Positions 12,760 through 25,000 of a stretch of 64,000 nucleotides of DNA are shown one piece after another. Source of the DNA: Phoronis australis (taxonomy: Eukaryota > Phoronida > Phoronidae); assembly GCA_002633005.1 (NCBI GenBank), contig NMRA01000057.1, positions 757,974 to 821,973 on the forward strand, read 5' to 3'. Numbering within the stretch: the stretch's first letter is position 1; the number at the start of each line of letters is the position of its first letter. Under the pieces are notes generated by a model. That model ran no database searches, had not been told where the DNA came from, and was given only the letters and a program-made list of their open reading frames with translations. Both the position numbers and the translations under genes were made by a program.

Positions 12760-13070
12760 CTAGTCCACCTGACTAGGCACTATGCTCGGGGGATGAGTGC
12801 CTGCGTAAACACTTCCGGGTCTGCTGGGAGCTCGGCTGCCCGCATATTCATTGTGGACGTATGATATGTTGTCTCTAAGTGCCTCTAGACGGCGCTGCAA
12901 TTCAGCTTGCTTCCGATGTTCCCTGTGCTTTGAATATTTCCTGAACATTAGTGAAAAGCACACCACGGCCACTACAAAAGTCAACACCGCCAGCCATACG
13001 AGCAAAATGAGAATGGTCGTTGAAGTCAACAAGTTTTGTCCGCTCGGGGAGGTAAGAGCGGACGCAGTAC
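12760..13070 (-). CDS. Gene B exon 12: membrane helix and cytoplasmic tail
   Basis: After a short Ser/Thr linker comes a hydrophobic helix ([19 protein letters not shown]), then a basic stop-transfer segment [11 protein letters not shown], a helix-prone RRLEALRDN stretch and a Ser/Pro/Tyr-rich end. The stop codon is at 12760-12762. Phase 1 start at 13070. Confidence 0.9.
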
Positions 13071-16000
13071 CTGAAACGAACAAAAAACGATATTGTGAGT
13101 TAAAGGAGAATGCCACCTAAAAAACAACCTATGTTGTATCAATTTAGATAGAGTAGTTCTACTCGATAACGGCACGTTCGATTGCGTTACCTGACACCTG
13201 ACAGCAGACGGATGTCTTTAAATTACCCAATGACGTAATTGGTTTCACACGCAGTCTGTTCAGCAGTTCACAAGTGGTGTCAGCTTATCGCTTGAATTCA
13301 ACTTTTGTTTAACACCAATAAACAATCAAACTTCGATGTAAAACCCTTAAAAATAAACAGAGTTCTTATAAAAACGTGTTGTTTTATTTCGCTGTTACGG
13401 ATTTACTGATATTTGGACACGACGTAGCCTACAAAGTTCGGCAGGCCAATTTACCAAGGTCCGTAGCAGGAGTTTTGGAGTCTGTTCGGAGATAAATTCG
13501 AAGTATTCTTCCTTGAAATACAGACAGGAAAACCTAGATCTATGTTCTAAACACACAAAACGCTTGTTATCCCGGCCAGTGGCTCGGAACCCGATCAGGC
13601 CCGTCGCGGCCGCCGGGACTTGCATGAACATAAAACAGCTTGAGTTGGAAACTAAACCTCGCAGTCAAGACTATAACATAATAGTGAGCCAAAGAAATAA
13701 TGTGCACGTACTTATTTATGTGAATTAGCCACGAAACTGAAAATCTACTTAATTACTAGTCGGGGGCCGCGAAGTCGGGTTCCCCTTCCACTCACCGTTA
13801 GGGCAAAGGTTGTAGAGTAACAATGATTTGAATAATGCATTTGTATTTCTAAATAAAGATTGCTTAAATCCATTTCTGCAGTGCAAAATAATTTTATGTA
13901 TTGTATTCACTCATACTCATGAAGTAAATCATGGCATCTTATTGGAAGCCAATAATATCATGTTCGAACGATATATTATCAAGAACAAAATTGAAAAATT
14001 GCCGAAATTTCCGCAAAAGAAATCCTACAAATTAAGTCCTACATGTAAGTATTCCAGTGATGGAAAAATATGAATTCAAAGTTGCTATACCCTTATACTT
14101 GTTTTACAAACAAATAAACCGAGGATTCATTACTGTAACACACCCAAAGTCTTTGTAACATCGTCGCTACTCAACTCACTTTGTTTGGCAATAACGCACG
14201 TGTGACTTCCCGGGGTGTTGATGCACAGTTTGTCGTCACATTTACCATTATCAGAAGAGCATTCATCGACATCTGCAAGAAGAAACGTAACCCTTATTTG
14301 GCAAGACGGGAATATATCCCAACAGGTATTAGAACTCGTCTGTAAAGCGGCTGGCGGAGTTGAAGGTGTCGATGGAAACATTCACGCTTTATTGTCAGTA
14401 ATTAAATGATTGCGTGTCAGGATACGAATCGAAATTAAACAAGAGCAACGCGGAGCGTTGAAATGCGCCCACAATTGCACCGCATACGGTATCCTTCTAG
14501 GGTTGTTTATTGGTACCATAAATTGGCCAGTAGAGGGCATACTTTGCAAAATGGAAAGGCATGGTCATAGTCTCCTCAATAGGCTAGGGGCAAAATGTGA
14601 GTTATCTTCATAATACAANCGTATTCGTGCACGTGTGACTACATCCAGCATTTTTATCGTTGCATTCATCCATGTCTGGAAGAGAACAATTGAACTAGGT
14701 TCAGTTAGTCAGTCTGAAGACGCCAGACCCTGTCGTAAGATGAATACATGCACGTGTAGGCGAAATGGCGGCTTAAACTGAATTTTCAGATAGTCTACTC
14801 CAACGACAAAATCAGTTTTAGGGACCGTGCCCATTTTGCTTCGGTAGACGAAACTGAAAAAATCTTCAGATCAAACAANAATGGAACATATGTGCCAAAT
14901 TTCATGAACGTATGTCGAAGGGTTTTGGAGATAGAGCAGCGGACGCCGGACGCCGGACGGACGGACGGACGGACGGACGGACGGACGGACGGACAGAGAT
15001 GACGGCATAATGCGTCCACATATAAATATGTGGGCGCATAAAAAAAAGTAGAACAGCTGTAACGATAAATTTTGACAGGTTTCTCACCAATGCAAGACCG
15101 CTGATCTTTGCCTAGCGTGTACCCGGCAGGACAAGAGCACGTGAAACCACCCGCCGTATTCGTGCACGTGTGACTACATCCAGCATTTTTATCGTTGCAT
15201 TCATCGATGTCTGAAAGAGAACAATTGAACTAGGTTCAGTTAGTCAGTCTGAAGACGCCAGACCCTGTCGTAAGATGAATACATGCACGTGTAGGCGAAA
15301 TGGCGGCTTAAACTGAATTTTCAGATAGTCTACTCCAACGACAAAATCAGTTTTAGGGACCGTGCCCATTTTGCTTCGGTAGACGAAACTGAAAAAATCT
15401 TCAGATCAAACAAAGTGTAGTTGTATTCATTGAAAGCTTGTAAATGTGGAAACAAAAATCTGGAAATATTAGTGACCTGTGCACTAATGTCGTACCTTGC
15501 TCGTATCGTGCACTGTTATTCCCCCACACCACGTCACGATACCTACTGAACACGACTGAGTGATTTACAGCGTATCATTTCATATTTGCATCGTCGCTAT
15601 ATGTTGTGTTTCTCAAACTAATTTGGCGAAGCAACCACAAAAGACAAGGAGTTAGCCTGCAAGTTCCACTTTAAGGAATCTACGTAAAAATGCTCATATT
15701 TAGCTAAACACTAATTTGCTAAAGAGCTGTTTCAGACTGACCGACAAGTTAGCATCGACCGTTATGGTTGTGTTGCTCGGGGGTGAAACGAAATAGATCT
15801 TAGTCGATTCGAATCTGCATCAAAATTCAAGATTTGTTTTGGCAAAAATGACAATTATCTGGTAGATTTTGGGAAAAAACCGTATGAATCAGAAGCAGGA
15901 AACAGGAAGCCATCAATTCTTGAATGACATGTTCATTACACGACGGTCCTACATAAACAAAATTCTACACTTCGATTTGCAAATTGTCGGCTTCAAATCC

Positions 16001-19000
16001 GTAAGAGGCTCTCTTGCTCCTCGTCTGATAGGCTTCGCCTACGAATGAACTGATCTTTGCAGAAAGTCATGACTAACACGTACGTGTTCTGACGTTCGCT
16101 TGAATTCGGTACAACAGTACTGACGTGCCAGTTTTATTCCAGAATAACGTAAGAAAATGGAATAACCTCAGATATTGGTCACACCAATCAGACGCAAAAC
16201 ATACCATGACAAAGTTTGGCGTCATTCGCAGCCAGCTTATAACCTTGAGGGCAAAGTTCTGTAACAGAAGTTTGCATAATAAGTAATTGTGCAAAGCAAG
16301 ATTTCTTAAGACGATTATCACGTGGTAGAATGTGTTGATTATAAGTCTACTTTCTTCAAACACAGTTGTTCTTTGATGTGATATCAAACGTCATAAGAGG
16401 AGACTAGCGTTTAAATCCGTGCATTCAGGCAGTACGTCACGTGGGACCCCTATTTGATGAAAGAGTTTTCTGCTTGCAGTCGGCTCTTGTAATAAAAATT
16501 ACATTGTCCTCAACACATGGCCTGTTCGTTATTGGAAGTCAAAATTATATTTATTTACACTTTACTTTAAATCAATGTATATTGTATTGCTTATTGCGAC
16601 CTTTTCAAACGCAGTTTGCTGGGAAACTAAATGTCTTTATATCTGTGTGCATTTGGTATAATCATGAATGAATCTAACACCTACTGTAATCAACGGTGTT
16701 GTCGGATGCTCCAGGACTTCCTCTGTCACCCTTTTCTCCTTTAGCACCTGCGTCACCCTTCGTTCCTGTAGGACCAGGTGGTCCAGATGCCCCGATGAGG
16801 CCCGGTGGTCCAGTTATGCTTATTCCGTCGTGGCCAGGTGGACCTTGTGGCCCGGGGTATCCTTGTGCACCACGTGGCCCGTGCGGACCGCGGAGACCTT
16901 GGTAACCTGGTGTACCAGGACTGCCGGGAACGCCTTGTTGCCCAATCGCGCCACGCGGGCCGATAGGACCAGGGGGGCCCACGGGACACTGAACTCTGCC
17001 TGCAAGACAACACAGGGCAAGCACGTGTAGGCTGCACAGCGTTGCAGAGAAAAGTTACTGCATGTAGGACAAGAGCAACGCAGAGCGTTGAAATGCGCCC
17101 ACAATTGCACCCTATACGGTACCCTTCTAGGGTTGTTTATTGGTACCATAAAGTGGCCAGTAGAGGGCATATATGTAGTATATTGTACTTTGCAAAATGG
17201 AAAGGCATGGTCATTGTCTCCTCAATAGGCTAGGGGCAAAATGTGAGTGATCTTCATAATACAAGCACATCCTATACATCAGTTGCTTAAAGCACCACAG
17301 AAACATAGAATTAAAAACAAATTTACCAACATACGAGATTAGCACAGCATTAGAATGCCAGAAACAAATTTCTACTTATAAATATGCGGGCGCATAAAAA
17401 TGTACGTGTAGAAATGTAAAGAAAGTATTGCTTGGCTGTAGGTTTTACAGTATTATAGGGTTCCACTTACAAGAAGATTTGCGCAGAATTTTGCGTGAAG
17501 TTTTGAGAACAGCCAATGAGTGAACAATTCGCAATGGGTTATGGACGCAACGAAGGATTCCAAATCTTTTGATAGCGAATGACATGTTGTTAAACCTATT
17601 ATCCAGTTATCGTGGCTTCGGTGTAAGAGAGGAGACATTAGGCATTCAAGCCTTTCAAAAATAAAAGCTTACATTGTTCGTTGTTTGTGCTGTTGGTCTT
17701 GTCTTTAGATTGCGGTGTGGGAGGGTTCGGGTTGAAATAGGCACAATCCTCCTCTGAGATCCCATCTTGGTCGTCGTCTTGAAAATGGAAAGCATAATTC
17801 CGGGTTATCTTCATTTTTTTAAAGTCCGGATTGCATATAAAAAGTGAGACAGAAATAAAACTAATAATAGAATTACATGCCAATTGGGGACAATAGGAAA
17901 ATTATGAAATTGGTACATGTCCGATAATTTTCCAAAAAAGTTTAAATTTGTTCACGTCAAAAATGGGCTTAATGTCTGAGCAACAGTTTGCGATTGACTT
18001 CTCAATGATTTAGTACTATTTTTTGTCTGGTTTGGAAAACTACTACCTTTCGGGAAAGGCTGCTTACCCTTTCCAAGATTTTCGCGAGTACATAGTTCTT
18101 CGTCAATTCTGCCGTCACAGTCGTTGTCAATGCCATCGCCAGCAAAAGTTGGAGTAGGAGTACAGGGCTGCGAGAGTACATAGCACACACAGATCAAAAG
18201 GGCAGGGCAATAAGTTACAAAAGTAAAAGTGGTGTTGTTAATACCCTTATAATTTGGCAAGATGGGTAGCTTAACAGTTTCTATTACAAGTACGCATGTT
18301 CTTGAAGACCTTATACACTTAGTAGTATAAGGATGTTTTCAAATGACGTCTTCCTGGACTATTCCGTAACCAACAATTAGGAATAGATCGACACCTCTCC
18401 GTCTTGTGTGCGAAATTGACTACATTGTGCATTTAAGTTGCAAACAGAAAACATCTGTCTGATCTTGTTTTAACCATTTTTAACAAAAAGTACAATTCGT
18501 CAACTCACTGCATTGATCCGTGCAAGCCTCATGCCTGCGGCAAATCCGTAGCTTTCCCTGTCGGCACTTCCGTAAATGAAAAGTCCAAAGGTCACAGTTG
18601 GATCCGAATGACGAATGGCGTGTACTCCCTCATTGATGTGGAACGACGTGCCCAGCCAGTCAGTATCAGCGATTGGATTCCACGTCGATCTAGCTCTTTC
18701 GATTGGAAGACCGTTCCACATGAGTCCTGCGATACTGTAACGCCTAGCCGTTATCATGACGTAGTTTCGATAAGATCCCAGTGAGTACCGTGTCGTCGAA
18801 AATATGTAGCTGCTCGCGTACTGCTGGATGGACGGGAAAATAATCATTGTTGGATCACCCCTCCTCTCGTACGGAGCTTGGCTGAGGCTAATTTGGACGA
18901 CAAGTATCGGTTTGTTGGACGAAATGAACGCACACCTAGTAGACGATGCGTGCTTCTGGATGAAACTTCCTGCTTTAGAAATATGCATAGTTTTGTTTTC

Positions 19001-22000
19001 GCCAACACCCATGTTGGTAATTGGCTCGTAAGTGGTGCCAGAATTGGTCATGGTGACGTAGGTGTCGTCTTCACTGGCAATAATGCGAAAGTAGTCACCG
19101 GTGATGCGCTCCGGTATTGGACACGTCAGGAACGTCTTCCCCCACGAGTCGACGGGAGGCAAATGTACAACAAGATGATCACGAGAAGGTCCGGTATTCA
19201 CGTTTGTTCTTATGTTGCCGCTAAAGACAGAGATCGGCTTGCTTGACTGTATATATGTTCCAGTTAGGTCCCCATTACTCTGCACCTGCAAGGTTTGAAA
19301 ACGATCCAATCGCACTTGGATTATGTCACCATTCCTGTATCTGCGTTTATTGTATGTAACTGTTAACACCGTGGTGCTGGGTAAATTAATATTTACTTCA
19401 GTTCCGTCATATACGCCGACGACAGCCAGTTGACATTTCAAGTGCGGGGGGTAATACGAAACTGTATAGTACTTAGTACCCAACGTGTCCGTTGGCAGAG
19501 CAAGAAAGGCGTCGTTAGAGTATGTCTCGCGATTTACACCAAACGCAACAATGTCTCCAGATGCTGTCACATGTATTGCTTTGTTACTTAGCGACGTGTC
19601 TTGCATGCGCAGTGTGTGCGGGATGTCAATGCGGTGCACTCGGCCAAACGGCACGGTGACTGTCACGTTGAAATTGGGGTCATAAAGCGGTATAGTAACT
19701 ATGACTGTGACTGGCTCAACTTGTAAGTTTGTAACAAAAAGCTCCAGGGGTCCAAAGTTGGGCATCTCTACGCGGTTGTCCATGTACGCGATTACAAAGT
19801 CGGTGCTCTCCGTGTCAGGTCCGCCTACAAGAAGGTACATCCGAATCAATCACTTGTTGTCTATTTATACGCAGCAAATAACCATCTATGGGAAAAGGGT
19901 CGTTTTTTCGAAATGTGAGCACATTTGATTTACCATTAAAATGCTTCAACTTTTTCAAACTATAATTAATAAAACTAACAATTCTTCAAACCGGATGTTT
20001 GACACAGTGGGCAATCTCCTATTTTTAGCTCAGTTTTCTCGCTTTTCGGCTCAGCACATTAACCGAAAAACCTTTTTCAGATTGTCTGAAGCAATTAGAA
20101 AACGGGTAATAGAAGTGACATGCAACAGCGATGAAGTTGATCCGACAGTGTGTCAGCATTGTGTGAAATTCTCACAGTGTTACAGTCAATTTATTTCGTT
20201 TTATATAAAAAAGTTCTTGTTATGACATGCATATGATTATCGTCGGTGATTTGGTTGAGCAACAGCAGAAGGAGAGCTGTGAACTGCGCTAAAAACATGA
20301 GGTGACGGACAGCTGAGCAGACTCTCAGTTAAAGACGAAAATATTGGGATAAATTTGCAGTTATTCATTCATCTGTTGCATTTTCGTGCCTCAAAGTGAG
20401 CCGTCAACAACTACAGTTCGCTTCATGCAAACAGCTCAGCTTGTAGTTTTAAGTCTACTGTGGCCCTGGGGCACTCACTGGTATCCTATTAAGTAGAAGT
20501 CCGACTAGTTACCAAACAGAACAAATGTTGCGGACCAGCTTGCTGTACACGCTCATATACCTCAAGTCCAGTTTTTGGAAACAGTCATATTTACATAATT
20601 GTTACGTTCGCATTTGGCCGGCAGTTTTTAACAGTCACACGTTACTAGGCGTGTGTCGTGTAGCCCTAAACTTGCAGTTGGTCGTGGCGGCCTTGCCCTT
20701 ACCTGGTCTTTCAGGAGTAGGGGTGCCCTTGGCGCAATCCTCTTCGAACCGTCCGTCGCCATCGTCATCCTTTCCCATATGTTCTGCGTTGCACAGCTCC
20801 TCATCTATACGTCCGTCACAGTCGTTATCGATACCGTCGCCGACAACACTGACTGACACAATACAGGGCTGGAAAACAGTCTCTTCGGATCATTTCAAGA
20901 TCGCATGTCATAAGCTTTGCTCTATAGGAAGAGCAGCAGCGACTGCATGGCTGATATTCAAATGTATAAGGAGTTTTGCAGTCAGTAGTGAAAGAAGCTA
21001 GGCTGCAAGCGGAGTGATTGATTAAAGACCTGAACATTCCCGATTGAAGACCATCGTGACATGACATTTATTTTCTCGAATTTGATAATATACTTTTCAC
21101 ATACTATGTTACGCTTTCAAATTTTAAAAATCCGAAAGTACTTCACCAGACATGTACAGAGAAATATGAACCTTAATCTACCAAACCATTGACGAAAAAT
21201 CCACTATACCTGGTTTATCTTTGCCAACCGCATGCCAACCTGAAATGCGTAAGACTCTCTGTCGGCCGCGCCATACACAAATGCACCAAATATAACAATT
21301 GGTGTTATATGTTTGACGACATGGGCGCCTTCGCCTATCGACAGCGACGTTCCCACATACTCTGTGCCCGTGATGGCGTGCCACGTGGTATTTGGAGGCA
21401 GCCTTTTGCCATCAAGTCTCAGACCGTCTGTTTGTGAAGCTTTGATGACAACCGTGAAGTAGTTCTTGTACGATCCCAAGGAATATTTTGTAGTGGCGAA
21501 AGTGTAGTCAGCAGCATACTGGGCGACAGATGGCACAATGATCATAGTTGGATCTGATGGCTCGTCTTGTGTCATTTGACTTTTTGATATTTGAACTACC
21601 AAGATAGGCTTGTCTGCATCGATAAATCCGTACTCAGTGGAGCCAAACTCCACCTGCGCAAAGGAACCTCCCAGATCTAGTCTTAGGGTTTGCTTTCCAG
21701 ATATTTTAACTGTTGTATTGGGTTCGCTTGCTACAGTGTAAAATATGTCGCCTATAGTTCTCCGCGGTATTGGAACTGTTGGAAATTTAAGTCCCCATGC
21801 TTCTACTGGGGGTAGCTGAACCACTATGTGGTCACGTGATGGTCCGTCGCCAACATTTGTTCGAAGATTTCCACTGAAGACCGCGATCGGCTTGTTGCCC
21901 AGGATGTGGGTTCCTGTTAAGTCGCCAACAGTTTGGGCTTGAAAAGTATCAAATTTGTTGAGATGAAGGGTTATGTTTTCACTGTTACGGTAAACCTTGC

Positions 22001-25000
22001 CGTTGAAGTTAACTAGTACAGATTTTTTTGTCGTATCAAGTGGCGGAAGAGTGATGGTCACGGCGGTGTCGTTGAATGCCGCTGCAATCGCGAACTGAGT
22101 CTTGTATTTGGGAGGATAGTAAGTCACTGCATAATATTCACGACCAATGGTGTCTGTTGGAATTGCAAGGAATGCGTCACTGGAGTATTTTTCCTTATTA
22201 ACGCCATATACAACTATCTCATCGGTAGCGAGGACACACAAAGCGCGAGTGTTCAACATGGTACCTTTAAGCCGAAAGTCAGCGGGGACAAGAAACTTCT
22301 TTACAATGCCGGCAGTGACGACGTCCTGCAGAAAAAGTTTCTCACCTTTCCAAAGTGGAGCAGACACGTTGACCTAGTGTGTAAACGGAAGAAATTCATT
22401 ATCTGTAGAATTTATACCTTAGGTAGATAGTGTCGAGCTTACTCGAACTAACAACTCAGACGAGTAATTTCGCAATGCTTGCCAAAATTCGAATCGCTAA
22501 GATTAATCACAAATGCAACTTTGCACTTTGCTTCAAAACGCGATTGTCAAGGTGCTTAAATGGCAATATGCTACTTAATTAACAAAAGTATAAATTTTCA
22601 TATTACGTTTGTCAGCCATGCTATGCGGCTTAAATTTTTTTTACGTGTACCGCCTCAGTGTGAAAACCGATCATGTTATGTTATAAGTAAAGGTATAAGT
22701 TTACGTAATAGTTTTTAATGGGTTCTAAAACCATTATTACACGAATAACCTCAAAAAACCACACTGTTTAAAAAGAACGTTAATTTGCAGAGGATAATTC
22801 CGTCGCATTTATGTTGACAGATACGCACAGCAACCACAGATTTGAGGGCTAATCGCCTGCACATTTTTAGATTCTTTTAGATTTTTCTAAAAAGAGACAA
22901 TAACTCTGCGCTTTTTGTATACGACCAATTATCCCTCATCTTATTCAGTTCTCAAATTAGAAACGATTCCCAGTGTTGTGAAAAACCAACAGCGTCGTTG
23001 CTCCAGAACAAGCTCAAAGATTTGTTTGTCTCGGCTGATTAGCTTTAGACGCTAATTCCAGTCGATTTCAATCCAAACAAAGGGCAAGAAAGCGTAACGT
23101 TGCTTTTGGAGAGCAAATACGCAACCAAATAAAGTTCAAATACTTTTTTTACAAAATGCATTCGACGTTTGTACAAGTTAAGCTACACCGTATTCTGACC
23201 AAAACAAACTTCTTGAAAGAAGACCTACGGTGCAGAAATGCGATTTTTTGTCTAAGCTATTGGCGACATGTAGCATAAACCAAAAAAGTATTTTTTCGAA
23301 TGTTCGATATTCTATCAACTTACGGTTACGTTGTATGTCTTCGGCGTAGTCACAAATATTTCTAGCGGAAGGTTCTTGGGTTCTTCTACAACATTGTCCA
23401 TGAAGACAACGACAAACTCTACCCCAGCATTGTCAGGGGCTCCTGCAATAGACGGGAGACAGATGGTGGTCAAATAATAGAAGATTCGGTGCAAGGATCA
23501 TTTAAAACGAGGCTATGAGCGAACTGACGTCATAACCACGTTTCTATGGGCCAATTTTAAGGACTTATGGACGACGTCGACGAATGTAGGCCTTTTCAGA
23601 TTTGGTTTTCGGGAGTGACGTACACTGTATGAAGATACGTGATATCCGGTCTGAAACCTCAGAACGTTCCGGGATTGGCAAGTGGTCTGAACGACTTACT
23701 GCATTTCAGTTTAACTGAACGCATACATCCGCAGATGGCATCTGTCTGTTCGCAATATACTACTACCATATGGCTAAAATTGATGTTTTGACCAGTTGCT
23801 CTGCTTTATCAGTTTCTGAATGCAGTGCCTGTTATTTAGAAGAAAATCAGACGAAATTATGACTTAGCATAAGACCAAAACCTTGTCTAAGTAAGACCGA
23901 AATTTGGACTAAATCAATACCGAAGACAAAAGACATTTTCGTGAATACAAACGCTGTTTTTCGGGCTATGGTCTTAACTCGGACCGAAATTAGCCGGTTT
24001 TTGCGGTAGTGGGCGTACTAACTACGCTTTCGCCACCTGTTGCACATTCTCAAAACTACACAAGGTGATGTGCGAAATCCAATTTCAAGTAAGCCTATGC
24101 TGTTGGGAACTTATTGACTACATTTTGAACGCAGTTGGCTTCTGGTATACTTGAGACGGCCCTTATATAGGAGTGGGAGACTTCATAACTTCGGATGAGC
24201 AGGTAAGTCAACTTCTTTGTCGCCGATATGGCCAGTACTTTGCCGGTTCTCGGATCGAAAGCAGACGATTTTCAAATTGACCTTGCTTGGGGGCCATCGC
24301 ATTTTCTTGCGAAATATCCTAGAGGAGGTACCATTTTACTGTATAATACAACGAAAATATAAAAATCGGCATTGAAACGCTGTTCAAAGTCTTCTAGTAG
24401 TGGAATCCAGAAAATTTGAGCAGCACCCGAGCACTCGGCGTGCATTCGAGCTTAGAATGAAACGACCCTAAATGCGTCGCCATTGTTGTTTTTCATCATT
24501 TTTTAAAGAAAATGGAACCTGAGTGACGATGGAAAAACAGAAGCTGCTGGTAAGATGTGAATTTTAATCGAAGCCTTAGTGAATCACTCCGAAACTCATT
24601 AATTCTCTCTTTGTCAAACCTTAACTTAAGACGATTTCCAAAGCAATCCCGTCATTATTGCCAACACGAAAAACGGATTTGGTCTTTTGGGCATTTGAAG
24701 ACTATTTTAAATACAACAAATTTGTTAAGAACCGATTGCACAAAATATAAAACGTGTAATAAGCATAACAAAAAGAAGTACGTTTCGCGCGCAAACGCTG
24801 TGGACCATAAACAAGTAGGTCTCTCAGTTCAAGATTATTAGTGAAATCGTGGTGGTGTAGTGGCAAAGCACGCGCGTCCTATCAGCCAGGTCGTGAGTTC
24901 GTAGTCTGTGAAGGTCGTAATTTCCTGTTTTTTTTTTCTTTTTTTCTTGGATAATACATCAGAAATCAAGGAAAATGCTCGATTTTTAGAGGAAAAAACA

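Noticed and set aside
14941-14995. GGAC repeats as a CRISPR array
   Set aside because: A simple 4-bp microsatellite without spacers, in animal DNA.
16668-17030. Plus-strand Cys/Arg- and Pro-rich ORFs
   Set aside because: Antisense shadows of the gene B collagen exon; Gly-X-Y on the minus strand explains them. The same holds for 38509-38742 and 51978-52220.
18828-19246. Plus-strand ORFs opposite IgGFc domain 2
   Set aside because: Antisense of a strongly recognised minus-strand domain.
24846-24906. Functional tRNA gene
   Set aside because: Only A- and B-box words are kept; the acceptor and T stems do not pair. Treated as a tRNA-derived repeat.
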